20,036 bases of DNA, taken from positions 1 to 20,036 of the forward strand of contig DWXT01000099.1 in assembly GCA_019119085.1 (NCBI GenBank), read 5' to 3'. The notes beneath the pieces are model-generated. The model searched no databases, was not told the origin of the DNA, and worked only from the letters and a program-made list of their open reading frames with translations. Each line of letters starts with the position of its first letter. The first letter of the stretch is position 1. Positions 12,697 through 20,022 of the stretch are shown in pieces. The translations under genes were made by a program, and so were the position numbers. The DNA is from Flavonifractor avistercoris. GTDB taxonomy: Bacteria > Bacillota > Clostridia > Oscillospirales > Oscillospiraceae.

Positions 12697-14058
12697 CTAT
12701 CTGGCGACCCAGCCGGCCTGGACTGTGTCGCCGCCGTTGTCCGTATAGCACAGGAGCAGCTCCCGCCCCTCGGGGGACAGGGCGTCCAGGGCGGCGGCGG
12801 CCTGCCGCTCCGGGAGCAGAAGGCTGTGTTCCGCGGTCTCCTCGTACTCCCGGAAGCGCAGGGTATAGTCGGTGATCTGCCCGTCCTGCACGGTGAAGCG
12901 GGCGGCACAGCCGTCCTCGGGCAGCAGAACGGCCGCGCCGTTGAGGCTGTACCCGAAGCTGACCGTCACGGCCCCGTCCCCGCCCGTCTCCACGCCGGCC
13001 AGATAGAGCCTGGCCGCGCCGCAGGTGCGGCCCACCGTGTCCGCCGCCAGCCGGCGGGTGGTCTCCACCAGCTCGGTGACGGTGTAGCCGTCCTCCCCCA
13101 CCGGGTAGCGGGTGGGGAGCTCCTCCGAGGTGTGGTAGGTCACGGTGCCGTCCCCGCCGATCTCCAGGGTCTCCCGGCCCAGGCGCAGCCGCAGGCCGCC
13201 GGGAATGGCGTAGATGGCGTCGCTGGACACCTGGAAGGAGAGGGACTCCTGGAGGGCCGAAACGGCGTTGGTGTCGGTTCCGGACAGGGGGGTGGAAGCG
13301 CGGAACACCGCCGGGCTGGGGGTGGCGGCGGAGAGCAGCACATAGGGATCCAGCCCGTCATAGCCGCCGCCCTCCTCCAGCTCAAAGACAAAGGAGACGC
13401 CGTTGCCGCCGTAGCCGGTGACCAGCTCGTCCATGTGGCCCTCGTAGGCCACCGCCGTCCGGCAGGCATAATACAGGCCGTCTTCCACATTATGATAGTA
13501 CAGGGAGACCCCGCCGCCATCGTCCCGGGCCACGGCCACCTGCCGGGCGGCGGCGGTGAGGTTGGGATTGCTCCCCCCCTCCACCATCCAGGCGCACAGG
13601 GCCTCCAGGGGGATGTCCCCCAGGAAGTCGAACCAGACGCCCGGGGCGCACAGGGCGTCCCGCCACGCCTGCTCCGTCACCTCAGACGGGGCGGCGGCGC
13701 TGGAGAGGGCCTCGCTGAGCAGGATGCCCAGGGAGGAGAACATCTGGTCGGTCTGGGCCGTGTCATACTGGACGGCAAACCGCTCCGAGCCGTCGGAGAC
13801 GGAGAGCCGCACCGGCTGGGCCGCGGCGGAGGACTGGATGGAGCCGCCCGGATCGCCGGTGGAGGCGGTCTGCTCCTGCCGGAACAGGGAGGTCAGGTTG
13901 TCCAGCCAGCCCCGGGGGCCCTGCCCGGCCAGCTCGTTGAACAGGAGCACCCGGAGGGTGAGGGCCAGGGCGGACAGGGTGAGCAGGACAATGAGCAGGC
14001 TCTTGAGCCGCTCCAGCCCGCTGTGCCTGCGGCGGCGGGGATGCTTATTTCCAGCCAT
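12697..14058 (-). CDS. yycH: YycH-like regulator of the WalRK two-component system
   Basis: The 453-residue protein has a basic start (MAGNKHPRRRRH), one membrane helix (about 20-40) and a large exterior domain, as YycH does. Its ATG lies inside the last codons of walK (overlap of 14 bases), which indicates translational coupling to the kinase. YycH and YycI jointly modulate WalK through their membrane helices in Bacillus. The exterior sequence is poorly conserved in this family, so the assignment rests on the gene order walR-walK-yycH-yycI, the size and topology. No catalytic motif is seen. Confidence 0.75.
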   Translation of the reverse strand: MAGNKHPRRRRHSGLERLKSLLIVLLTLSALALTLRVLLFNELAGQGPRGWLDNLTSLFRQEQTASTGDPGGSIQSSAAAQPVRLSVSDGSERFAVQYDTAQTDQMFSSLGILLSEALSSAAAPSEVTEQAWRDALCAPGVWFDFLGDIPLEALCAWMVEGGSNPNLTAAARQVAVARDDGGGVSLYYHNVEDGLYYACRTAVAYEGHMDELVTGYGGNGVSFVFELEEGGGYDGLDPYVLLSAATPSPAVFRASTPLSGTDTNAVSALQESLSFQVSSDAIYAIPGGLRLRLGRETLEIGGDGTVTYHTSEELPTRYPVGEDGYTVTELVETTRRLAADTVGRTCGAARLYLAGVETGGDGAVTVSFGYSLNGAAVLLPEDGCAARFTVQDGQITDYTLRFREYEETAEHSLLLPERQAAAALDALSPEGRELLLCYTDNGGDTVQAGWVAR

Positions 14059-15832
14059 GGCCAGGCCCCTCCACCAGCAGCGTGATGCGCACCGTCAGGC
14101 CCGGGCCGGGGCGGTCTACCAGCTCGATGGTGCCCTGGTGGCGGTCAATGATCTCCTTGGCGATGGACAGTCCCAGGCCCGTGCCGCCGGACTCCCGGGA
14201 GCGGGCCTTGTCCACCCGGTAGAACCGCTCAAAGATGCGCCCCCTGTCCTCCTTGGGGATGCCGATGCCGTTGTCGGCCACCTCCATCCACACCCGCTTG
14301 CCCTGCACCCCGGCGGACAGGCGGATACGCCCCCCGTCGGGGGTGTACTTGATGGAGTTGGACACCACGTTCATCATGACCTGGAGGATCCGCTCCCGGT
14401 CGCCCACGATCTCCGGCAGGCTGCCGGGCAGCTCCAGCTCCATGGTGTGGCCGTGGCGCTGGGCCTCCAGCCGGTTGGCCTGATATACGTCCCGCACCGC
14501 CTCCCCGAAGTCGAAGGGGGCCAGGTTCAGCTCCGACCGGCCGGAGTCGAACCGGGACAGGGTGAGCAGATCCTGCACGATGTGGGTCATGCGGTCGGAC
14601 TCGTTGAGGATGACCCCCAGGAAGTTCTTCTCCGTCTCCGGCGGGATGTCCCCGGCGTTGTCCGCCAGGGTCTCGGCGTAGGAGCGGATGTTGGTCAGCG
14701 GGGTGCGCAGCTCGTGGGACACGTTGGCCACGAACTCCCGGCGCATCTCCTCGGTCTTGCGCTGCTCGGTCACGTCGTGGATCACCACCAGCACGCCGCC
14801 CAGCCGCTCCTGGTCGAAGGGGGTGAGCAGCAGCTCCAGGCTGCGGCCGTCCACCTCCCGCTCCCCGTCCAGGTAGCCGGGCTGTTCCACCGCCAGCACC
14901 CCCTGGAGGGGGGCCACGTCGGAGAACAGGGTGTCATAGCTCTCGCCGCCCCCGATGGGGATGGCCCGGCCCAGCATCCGCTCGGCGGCGGGGTTGGACT
15001 GGATCACCGTCCCGTCCCGGGAGAAGGCCACCACGCCGTCGGTCATGTGGAGGAAGAGGGTGCCCAGCTTGGTGCGCTCGTTCTCCACTTCCTCCAGGGT
15101 GCGCTTGAGCTGCTGCGCCATGTCGTTGAACGTGCCGGTGAGCACGCCGATCTCGTCCCGGGAGGCCACCTCGATCTTGTGGGAGAAGTCCCCGTCGGCC
15201 ACCCGCTCGGCGCCCTCGGTAAGCCGCTCGATGGGGGTGGTCAGGGTCTTGGACAGCAGGAAGGACAGCAGCACCGAGATGATCAGGCCGAAGATCAGCG
15301 CCTCCACAATCAGGGTGATAAGCTCGCTGTTCAGGGCGGTGGCGTTGGCGCCGTTGTCCAGCACGTAGACGATGTACCGGCTGCCCCCCCGCTCCACCGC
15401 CACCGCCACGTCCATGTAGGAGGCGGTGGGGGTGCTGTCGCTGCTGACCTGCTCCCCCGCCAGCACCCGCATCAGGTTGCGGGAGTCGTCGGGCAGATCC
15501 TGTCCGGCGCTCTCCTCGTCGGAGCCGGCCAGCCAGTGGCCGTCGGTGCCGTCCAGCACGTAGTATTTCCGGTTCCGGTTGTCAATGCCCAGGGCGCTGT
15601 TGGCATTGAGAATATAGGCGATGCTGGAGGCACCGTCCTCCTCCCCCTCAATGGGCGTCCCCAGATCCGTCAGGAAGTCCGGGTCGCCGAAGGCCTCGGA
15701 CATCTGGGTATAAAAGTCCTGGGTGTAGTAGTTGGCCACCGAGTTGATCAGGAACGCCCCCACCACGGTCATCAGAGACACGATGAGCAGCGTCATGATC
15801 AGCATCAGCTTCATGTGCAGGCTGCGAAACAC
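14045..15832 (-). CDS. walK: WalK-type sensor histidine kinase
   Basis: This membrane kinase of 595 residues is the partner of the WalR-like regulator upstream. Domains in order are membrane helix 1 (about 8-30), an exterior sensor domain (about 31-170), membrane helix 2 (about 172-194), HAMP (about 195-248), PAS (about 255-355), HisKA with VSHELRTPLTN and phospho-acceptor H373, and HATPase_c. The last has the N box NVVSNSIKYTP (488-498), DNGIGIP (520-526), IFERFYRVDKARSR and GGTGLGLS (549-556). The HAMP-PAS-HK architecture with two membrane helices matches WalK/VicK, which controls peptidoglycan hydrolases and wall growth in Firmicutes. It starts 51 bases after walR, in the same operon. Confidence 0.9.
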   Translation of the reverse strand: MFRSLHMKLMLIMTLLIVSLMTVVGAFLINSVANYYTQDFYTQMSEAFGDPDFLTDLGTPIEGEEDGASSIAYILNANSALGIDNRNRKYYVLDGTDGHWLAGSDEESAGQDLPDDSRNLMRVLAGEQVSSDSTPTASYMDVAVAVERGGSRYIVYVLDNGANATALNSELITLIVEALIFGLIISVLLSFLLSKTLTTPIERLTEGAERVADGDFSHKIEVASRDEIGVLTGTFNDMAQQLKRTLEEVENERTKLGTLFLHMTDGVVAFSRDGTVIQSNPAAERMLGRAIPIGGGESYDTLFSDVAPLQGVLAVEQPGYLDGEREVDGRSLELLLTPFDQERLGGVLVVIHDVTEQRKTEEMRREFVANVSHELRTPLTNIRSYAETLADNAGDIPPETEKNFLGVILNESDRMTHIVQDLLTLSRFDSGRSELNLAPFDFGEAVRDVYQANRLEAQRHGHTMELELPGSLPEIVGDRERILQVMMNVVSNSIKYTPDGGRIRLSAGVQGKRVWMEVADNGIGIPKEDRGRIFERFYRVDKARSRESGGTGLGLSIAKEIIDRHQGTIELVDRPGPGLTVRITLLVEGPGHGWK

Positions 15833-15883
15833 GGGGAGCCCCCCTCCTGAGTGTGGATATTCTGAGCGGCTGCAGGCCCCCGC

Positions 15884-16594
15884 TCAGGCGTTAAAGTAGT
15901 AACCCAGGCCTCTGCGGGTCACCACAAACTGGGGAGAGGCCGGGTCGTCCTCCACTTTTTCCCGCAGGCGGCGGACTGCCACGTCCACGGCGCGCACATC
16001 GCCCACGTAGCCCTCGTAGTTCCACACGTGCTCCATCAGGGCCTCCCGGGAGAACACCTTCCCCGGCTGGGAGGCCAGGAACTTGAGCAGCTCATACTCC
16101 CGCTGGGTCAGCTCCAGGGGCTGGTTGTCCTTGTAGGCCACCATCAGATCCGGATCAATGGCGATGCGGCCGTGCTCAATGCGCTCTCCGCCGCCGGTCT
16201 GGGCGGCCCCCGCGGCGGCGGATACCATCTCGTTGCGTCGGATGTTGGCCTTCACCCGGGCCAGCAGCTCCCGCATGGAGAAGGGCTTGGTGATGTAGTC
16301 GTCGGCCCCCAGCTCCAGGCCCAGAACCTTGTCGGTCTCCTCCTCCCGGGCGGTGAGCATGATCACCGGCGTGCTCCGGTTCTCCTTGCGGAGGCTGCGG
16401 CACACGTCGAAGCCGTTCATTTTGGGCAGCATCAGATCCAGCAGGATCAGATCCGGGTTCTGCTCCAGGGCCAGCTGGAGCCCGGCGGCGCCGTCATAGG
16501 CCTCCAGGGTCTCATAGCCCTCCCGGTTGAGGTTGAAGGTGAGAATATCCACAATGTTCTTTTCGTCTTCCACAATCAGAATACGCTTGCTCAT
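15884..16594 (-). CDS. walR: WalR/PhoB-type response regulator
   Basis: This OmpR/PhoB-family regulator of 236 residues has a receiver domain (1 to about 120) and a winged-helix DNA-binding domain (about 138-234). The phospho-acceptor is D53 in LLDLMLP, with acidic residues at ILIVEDE, T81 and K103 (ITKPF) in place. The winged helix shows LTQREYELLKFLASQPGKVFSR, here from about residue 162, and VAVRRLREKVEDDP, TRRGLGYYF at the end. The ATG at 16594 is chosen because it gives the standard MSKRILIVEDE start and has GGGGAG upstream. The name WalR rests on linkage to a WalK-like kinase with YycH and YycI; by sequence alone PhoP/PhoB would also fit. Confidence 0.9.
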   Translation of the reverse strand: MSKRILIVEDEKNIVDILTFNLNREGYETLEAYDGAAGLQLALEQNPDLILLDLMLPKMNGFDVCRSLRKENRSTPVIMLTAREEETDKVLGLELGADDYITKPFSMRELLARVKANIRRNEMVSAAAGAAQTGGGERIEHGRIAIDPDLMVAYKDNQPLELTQREYELLKFLASQPGKVFSREALMEHVWNYEGYVGDVRAVDVAVRRLREKVEDDPASPQFVVTRRGLGYYFNA

Positions 16595-16614
16595 CGTATG
16601 CTCCCCTTTCCCGT

Positions 16615-17151
16615 TTACAGGCCCAGCAGCAGCTTGGCCTTCAGCACCAGGGCCACCGTCTTGGCGTCGGTGATCTCCCCGGCCATCACCCGCTCCGCCA
16701 GCCGGGCGAAGGGTACCCGCTCCACCTCCAGGAACTCGTCCTCGTCGGGGTGGCACTCCCCCTGGGTCAGCTCCTGGGCCAGATACATGTGCAGCACCTC
16801 GCTGGAAAATCCGGGAGAGGCATACAGGCAGCCCAGATAGGTCAGCTTCCCGCAGCGGGCGCCCACCTCCTCCTCCAGCTCCCGCAGGGCGGCCAGGCGG
16901 TGATCCTCCCCCTTCTCCAGCTTGCCGGCGGGGAGCTCCTCCACCACCGCGCCGAAGGGGTAGCGGAACTGCCGCACCAGGGGCACCGTCCCGTCGTCAA
17001 ACAGCGGCAGGATCGCCACCCCGCCGGGGTGCTCCACCACCTCCCGGGAGGCAATCCGGCCATTGGGCAGCTGTGCCCTGTCCAGGCGCACGGTAATGAT
17101 CTTCCCGGAGAAGAGCACCTGGCTCTCCACCGTCTTTTCCATCAGTTCCAT
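16615..17151 (-). CDS. NUDIX hydrolase, ADP-ribose pyrophosphatase type
   Basis: This 178-residue enzyme probably cleaves ADP-ribose or a similar nucleoside diphosphate sugar. The complete Nudix box is visible: GKLEKGEDHRLAALRE followed by LEEEVGA, fitting GX5EX7REUXEEXGU. The upstream VRQFRYPFGAVVEELPAG is typical of NudF-like ADP-ribose pyrophosphatases, and YASPGFSSEVLHMYLA follows it. The ATG at 17151 (MELMEKT) is chosen because AAAGGAG lies nine bases before it; an ATG three codons earlier abuts that site. It is the first gene of the transcript that continues into walR (20-base gap), from an extended -10 promoter at 17204-17212. No functional link to wall regulation is evident. Confidence 0.9.
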   Translation of the reverse strand: MELMEKTVESQVLFSGKIITVRLDRAQLPNGRIASREVVEHPGGVAILPLFDDGTVPLVRQFRYPFGAVVEELPAGKLEKGEDHRLAALRELEEEVGARCGKLTYLGCLYASPGFSSEVLHMYLAQELTQGECHPDEDEFLEVERVPFARLAERVMAGEITDAKTVALVLKAKLLLGL

Positions 17152-17203
17152 CCGGCCCATCTCCTTTGCCGCCGCGCGGCGTATCCTTGAGTAGTTAAGC
17201 AAT

Positions 17204-17215
17204 ATTATAGCATAG
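17204..17215 (-). promoter_or_regulatory. extended -10 promoter of the nudix-walRK operon
   Basis: The minus strand reads TGCTATAAT, a perfect -10 with the TG extension. The region 17 bases further up is GC-rich (TGGCGC) and only weakly like a -35 box, consistent with reliance on the extended -10. Confidence 0.65.
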
Positions 17216-17291
17216 TTTTCCGCCCCGCGCCACCCTCTCCTTTGCCAATCCCACCAATCATTACAGCTATCCAAACCTGCGGCTTATCCGG

Positions 17292-17297
17292 TATAAT
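17292..17297 (+). promoter_or_regulatory. -10 box of the MecA-like gene
   Basis: A perfect TATAAT lies 40 bases before the start codon and 24 bases before the GGAGG site. No good -35 box is seen at the usual distance, so the promoter is only partly supported. Confidence 0.5.
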
Positions 17298-17337
17298 ACC
17301 GCTCAGATATCCCAGTTCATGAAAAGGAGGCCCCGCC

Positions 17338-17832
17338 ATGACCATCCAGCCCATCTCCGACGCCAGCGTGGCGCTGTACATCACCCCCGCCGATCTGAAG
17401 GAGCACGGCCTCACCCCCGCGGCCCTCACCCTGGAGGGGGCCCTCTCCCTGGCCCGGGACGCCTTCCGTGAGGCGGGCATCGAGCTGGCGGGGCCGGTGG
17501 AGATCGAGGCCTATCCCGGCACCTGCGGCGTGCTGGTGTTCGCCCGGGTGCGCCCGCGGTCGCGGGTCTGGTTCTCCTTCGGCGACCTGGAGAGCCTGGC
17601 CGCCGCCGCCCGGGCCCTGCCGGAGCCCCGGCCGGACGCCGCCCTGCTCTGGTGGGACGACCGCTGGTGGCTCTCTCTGGAGGCCGGCGCGGCAGGGGCC
17701 GCCGCCCGCCTGTCCGAGTTCGGCCGGGCAGAGTCCTCCCGCCCCCACCTGGAGGCCAGCCTGGCCGAGCACGGCCGCCCGGTGTGGCGCCGGGACGCCC
17801 TGAACGCCCTGCTTACATACTTTCCCGTCTGA
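17338..17832 (+). CDS. MecA-like adaptor protein
   Basis: The 164-residue product has the MecA plan. The N-terminal domain (about 1-70) reads MTIQPISDASVALYITPADL, then LTPAAL, EGPVEIEAYP-like GPVEIEAYPGTCGVLVFAR. The C-terminal domain begins FSFGDLESLAAAARAL and ends RPHLEASLAEHGRPVWRRDAL and NALLTYF, matching the pattern of MecA C-terminal domains that bind ClpC. MecA proteins deliver substrates to the ClpCP protease. It is shorter than Bacillus MecA because the central linker is nearly absent. GGAGG lies seven bases before the ATG. It is followed 64 bases later by smpB, which has its own -10 box. Confidence 0.75.
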   Translation: MTIQPISDASVALYITPADLKEHGLTPAALTLEGALSLARDAFREAGIELAGPVEIEAYPGTCGVLVFARVRPRSRVWFSFGDLESLAAAARALPEPRPDAALLWWDDRWWLSLEAGAAGAAARLSEFGRAESSRPHLEASLAEHGRPVWRRDALNALLTYFPV

Positions 17833-17846
17833 CCACTTGACAGCCG

Positions 17847-17855
17847 TGTTATAAT
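17847..17855 (+). promoter_or_regulatory. extended -10 promoter of smpB
   Basis: TGTTATAAT is a perfect TATAAT with the TG extension. A TTGACA at 17838-17843 is only six bases away and cannot serve as the -35 of this box. Confidence 0.6.
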
Positions 17856-17896
17856 AGATACCTAAGCGTGCAGGGCGGCATCCGGGAGGTGAGGAC

Positions 17897-18370
17897 ATGG
17901 ACGGCAAGGGGATCAAGGTGATCGCCAAGAACAGCAAGGCCTACCACGACTACTTCATCGAGGATAAGTACGAGGCGGGCATCGAGCTGGCGGGCACCGA
18001 GGTCAAGTCCATCCGCCAGGGCCATGTCAACCTGAAGGACTCCTTCTGCATCGTCAAGGACGGGCAGATGCACGTCCACGGCATGCACATCAGCCCCTAT
18101 GAGAAGGGCAACATCTTCAACAAGGATCCGCTGCGCGCCCGCCGGCTGCTGATGCACAAGCGGGAGATCCTGCGGCTCTTCGCCAAGGTGAAGCAGGACG
18201 GGTACGCCCTGGTGCCCCTGTCGGTGTACTTCCGTGGGCCGCGGGTGAAGCTGGAGATCGGCCTGGCCAAGGGCAAGAAGCTCTATGACAAGCGGGCCTC
18301 CGCCGCGGCCAAGGACGCCAAGCGGGAGATGGATCGCGCCATGAAGACCCGCGGCCGCCGCGACTACTGA
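17897..18370 (+). CDS. smpB: SsrA-binding protein SmpB
   Basis: SmpB binds tmRNA and brings it to stalled ribosomes. The 157 residues are the normal length. Conserved segments are KAYHDYFIEDKYEAGIELAG, TEVKSIRQG, NLKDSFC, and the basic C-terminal tail, which becomes helical in the decoding site and starts near GKKLYDKR. The ATG is preceded by GGGAGG at seven bases. The cyclophilin gene follows after 40 bases, and the tmRNA gene lies about 840 bases downstream, so both parts of the trans-translation system are in one region. Confidence 0.97.
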   Translation: MDGKGIKVIAKNSKAYHDYFIEDKYEAGIELAGTEVKSIRQGHVNLKDSFCIVKDGQMHVHGMHISPYEKGNIFNKDPLRARRLLMHKREILRLFAKVKQDGYALVPLSVYFRGPRVKLEIGLAKGKKLYDKRASAAAKDAKREMDRAMKTRGRRDY

Positions 18371-18410
18371 GAAAACAGCGGGGCCCGGCCCCGGGAAAGG
18401 ATGAAATGAC

Positions 18411-18932
18411 ATGGCTCAGAACCCCATTGTCACCATTGAGATGGAGAACGGCGGCAAGATGGTCGCCGAGCTCTACCCCGAGGTGGCTCCCAACACGGTG
18501 AACAACTTCATCAGCCTGGTGCAGTCCGGCTTCTACAACGGCCTGATCTTCCACCGGGTGATCCCCGGCTTCATGATCCAGGGCGGCTGCCCCAACGGCA
18601 ACGGCATGGGCGGCCCCGGCTACTCCATCAAGGGCGAGTTCACCCACAACGGCGTGAAGAACGATCTCAAGCACGACCGGGGCGTGCTCTCTATGGCCCG
18701 GGCCATGCACCCCAACTCCGCCGGCAGCCAGTTCTTCATCATGGTGGAAAAGGCCCCCCACCTGGACGGCGAGTACGCCGCCTTCGGCAAGGTCATCGAG
18801 GGCATGGAGGTGGCCGATGCCATCGTCAGCGCCGACCGGGACCGGATGGATAAGCCCCATCAGGATCAGCGGATGAAGTCCGTCACCGTGGAGACCTTCG
18901 GCGTGGATTACCCCGCGCCGGAGAAGTGCTGA
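18411..18932 (+). CDS. ppiB: cyclophilin-type peptidyl-prolyl cis-trans isomerase
   Basis: This is a cytoplasmic PPIase of 173 residues without signal peptide, speeding proline isomerisation during folding. Active-site segments are FHRVIPGFMIQGG (about 46-58, with the catalytic Arg), MARAMHPNSAGSQFFI (about 94-109) and HLDGEYAAFGKVIEGM. AAAGGA lies nine bases before the ATG. It is probably co-transcribed with smpB. No terminator is seen after its stop at 18932, and transcription may run through the repeats into ssrA. Confidence 0.95.
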   Translation: MAQNPIVTIEMENGGKMVAELYPEVAPNTVNNFISLVQSGFYNGLIFHRVIPGFMIQGGCPNGNGMGGPGYSIKGEFTHNGVKNDLKHDRGVLSMARAMHPNSAGSQFFIMVEKAPHLDGEYAAFGKVIEGMEVADAIVSADRDRMDKPHQDQRMKSVTVETFGVDYPAPEKC

Positions 18933-18990
18933 TTTCGAAGCTCAACGAACTCAAATTCACGCGGATATGTTCTGTGACCTCCCCTCTCCC

Positions 18991-19207
18991 GGCGAAGCCC
19001 AGCGCAAGCGGGTTCGCCGGGAAGGCGAGGAGCAAGGGAATGAAGTGAGGGATGCCCGAAAGGGCGTCCCGAACGGAATGGACTTTGCAGAGTCAGGCCT
19101 CCAGGCGAAGCCCAGCGCAAGCGGGTTCGTCTGGAAATGGAGGAGCAAGGAAATGAAGCGAGGAATACCCGAAAGGGTGTTCCGAGTGAAATGTACTTTG
19201 CGACGAC
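18991..19207 (+). repeat. two tandem 113-bp structured repeat units before ssrA
   Basis: Units begin at 18991 and 19104 with the same GGCGAAGCCCAGCGCAAGCG start, a shared GAGGAGCAAGG.AATGAAG linker and a CTTTGC end. Each has hairpin I (CCCGGCGAA/TTCGCCGGG in unit 1, CCAGGCGAA/TTCGTCTGG in unit 2) and hairpin II with a GAAA loop (GGGATGCCC/GGGCGTCCC, GGAATACCC/GGGTGTTCC). Three pairs changed on both sides between the units, keeping the stems. The second unit ends directly before the tmRNA 5' end at 19210. They are related to the units in 4031-4397 by the AAGCCCAGCG..AAGCGGGTTCG hairpin and G/A-rich linker. Open frames through them are not protein-like. Confidence 0.8.
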
Positions 19208-19209
19208 AT

Positions 19210-19557
19210 GGGGGCGTACTGGTTTCGACGGGGACGTAGAGGCGGGAATAGCGGGCGGATGCGCCCAGCATCCTTAAAATGGGCAACTTATAAATTAAAG
19301 AACAACGATAACGTTGAGCTTGTCGCGGCTTAAGCCGTGACCGTCCCGCCCGGAAGGACCACGAGCCGGGATGGGGCGTCGTTGAGTGGTGCCCGTGTGT
19401 GCGCAAAGCTTTGAGCGCACCATGAACAATGAAGCTACCAAGCCCTGTAGTTTGACGGCCTACGCCAGGGCAAGGGAATGTAAATGACCGTCTGCGCCCG
19501 GAGAAGTTCCCGAGGAAGCGTTTTCGGACGGGGGTTCGACTCCCCCCGCCTCCACCA
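19210..19557 (+). ncRNA. ssrA: transfer-messenger RNA (tmRNA)
   Basis: tmRNA rescues stalled ribosomes with SmpB and adds a degradation tag. The 5' end GGGGGCGTACTGGTTTCGAC is diagnostic, and its GGGGGCG pairs with CGCCTCC at 19547-19553, followed by A and an encoded CCA. The T arm GGGGGTTCGACTCCCCC is intact. The 348 bases are a normal length. The tag frame most likely runs from GCA at 19283 to the TAA at 19331-19333, giving (A)TYKLKNNDNVELVAA; the ending VAA fits recognition by ClpXP, while the exact resume codon is inferred. An intrinsic terminator follows. No promoter is evident directly upstream, where the structured repeats lie. Confidence 0.97.
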
Positions 19558-19597
19558 ATCCCGCATCTCTTGATTTGCAAGGGGTGCGGGATTTTCT
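19557..19597 (+). terminator. intrinsic terminator of ssrA
   Basis: AATCCCGCA pairs with TGCGGGATT (19557-19565 with 19585-19593), extended by CTCTTG/CAAGGG inside, and is followed by TTCTT. It starts at the last base of the tmRNA CCA end. Confidence 0.8.
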
Positions 19598-19806
19598 TAC
19601 TCTCCCAGTCGTTTCGCGGATTCCGGCCCGGCATATACGCTTCCTTGCCGAGTGAAAAAATTTCAAAGGAAAGGGTCGAATTTACGCACGGATTACACAC
19701 GGGAAAAGCGGGGGCAGAAGCCCCCGCCTTTATCCTTTTGCGATGTGTTCATGGTACCGGGCCGGCGCGTCCTTTTCGTTGAGAAATGTGTGCGCCATGC
19801 CGATAT
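19598..19806. other. spacer after ssrA, no gene seen
   Basis: This stretch is less GC-rich than most of the window and contains the hairpin at 19708-19727. Open frames here run antisense into the tmRNA and look spurious. It is where an element integrated at the tmRNA 3' end would begin, but no attachment repeat can be shown from one end alone. Confidence 0.4.
19708..19740. terminator. bidirectional terminator-like hairpin
   Basis: GCGGGGGC-AGAA-GCCCCCGC (19708-19715 with 19720-19727) is followed by CTTTATCCTTTT on the plus strand and by TTTT on the minus strand. It separates ssrA from the small gene at 19807. Confidence 0.7.
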
Positions 19807-19983
19807 ATGGCGAGGAAAAAGAAGGGCAACGACTACGACACCGGGATGCCTGCCCATGAAGCGGACGCCCCGGCACATATCCTGCTCCCGGAGATACAGG
19901 CGTTTTTCGAGAGCGGGGAAGGACAGCGGGAGTTTGCAGGGTGGAATGCGCAAAAGGAAAAGAATAGGACAAAGCCGGAATAA
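19807..19983 (+). CDS. small hypothetical protein, 58 residues
   Basis: The product starts MARKKKGNDYDTGMPAHEAD, continues with a LLPEIQAFFESGEGQREFAG helix-like segment and ends in a charged EKNRTKPE tail. The composition is that of a real soluble protein, and a hairpin terminator follows the stop after five bases. The ribosome site is weak; an in-frame ATG seven codons earlier (19786) is possible, but its extra residues look unlike the rest. I have a vague memory of similar small proteins in clostridial integrative elements but recognise no family. Its place just behind tmRNA, a common integration site, fits an accessory gene. Confidence 0.55.
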   Translation: MARKKKGNDYDTGMPAHEADAPAHILLPEIQAFFESGEGQREFAGWNAQKEKNRTKPE

Positions 19984-19987
19984 CAAG

Positions 19988-20022
19988 AGGCGGGAGCATC
20001 TAAAGCGATGCTCCCGCCTTTG
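19988..20022 (+). terminator. hairpin terminator after the small gene
   Basis: A perfect 13-bp stem AGGCGGGAGCATC with its complement (19988-20000 with 20007-20019, loop TAAAGC) follows the stop codon at once. The T tract is short (TTTG), so efficiency is uncertain. Confidence 0.65.

Noticed and set aside
17838..17855. TTGACA with TATAAT as a consensus promoter before smpB
   Set aside because: The spacing is only six bases; the TATAAT is better explained as an extended -10 box.
18991..19207. CRISPR array
   Set aside because: Only two units of about 113 bp with homologous sequence throughout; there are no short identical repeats separated by unique spacers and no cas genes.
18957..19700. A minus-strand frame containing GGGGSRTPVRK across tmRNA and its repeats
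   Set aside because: This kind of sequence arises from translating the antisense of a tRNA-like T arm; the region is tmRNA.
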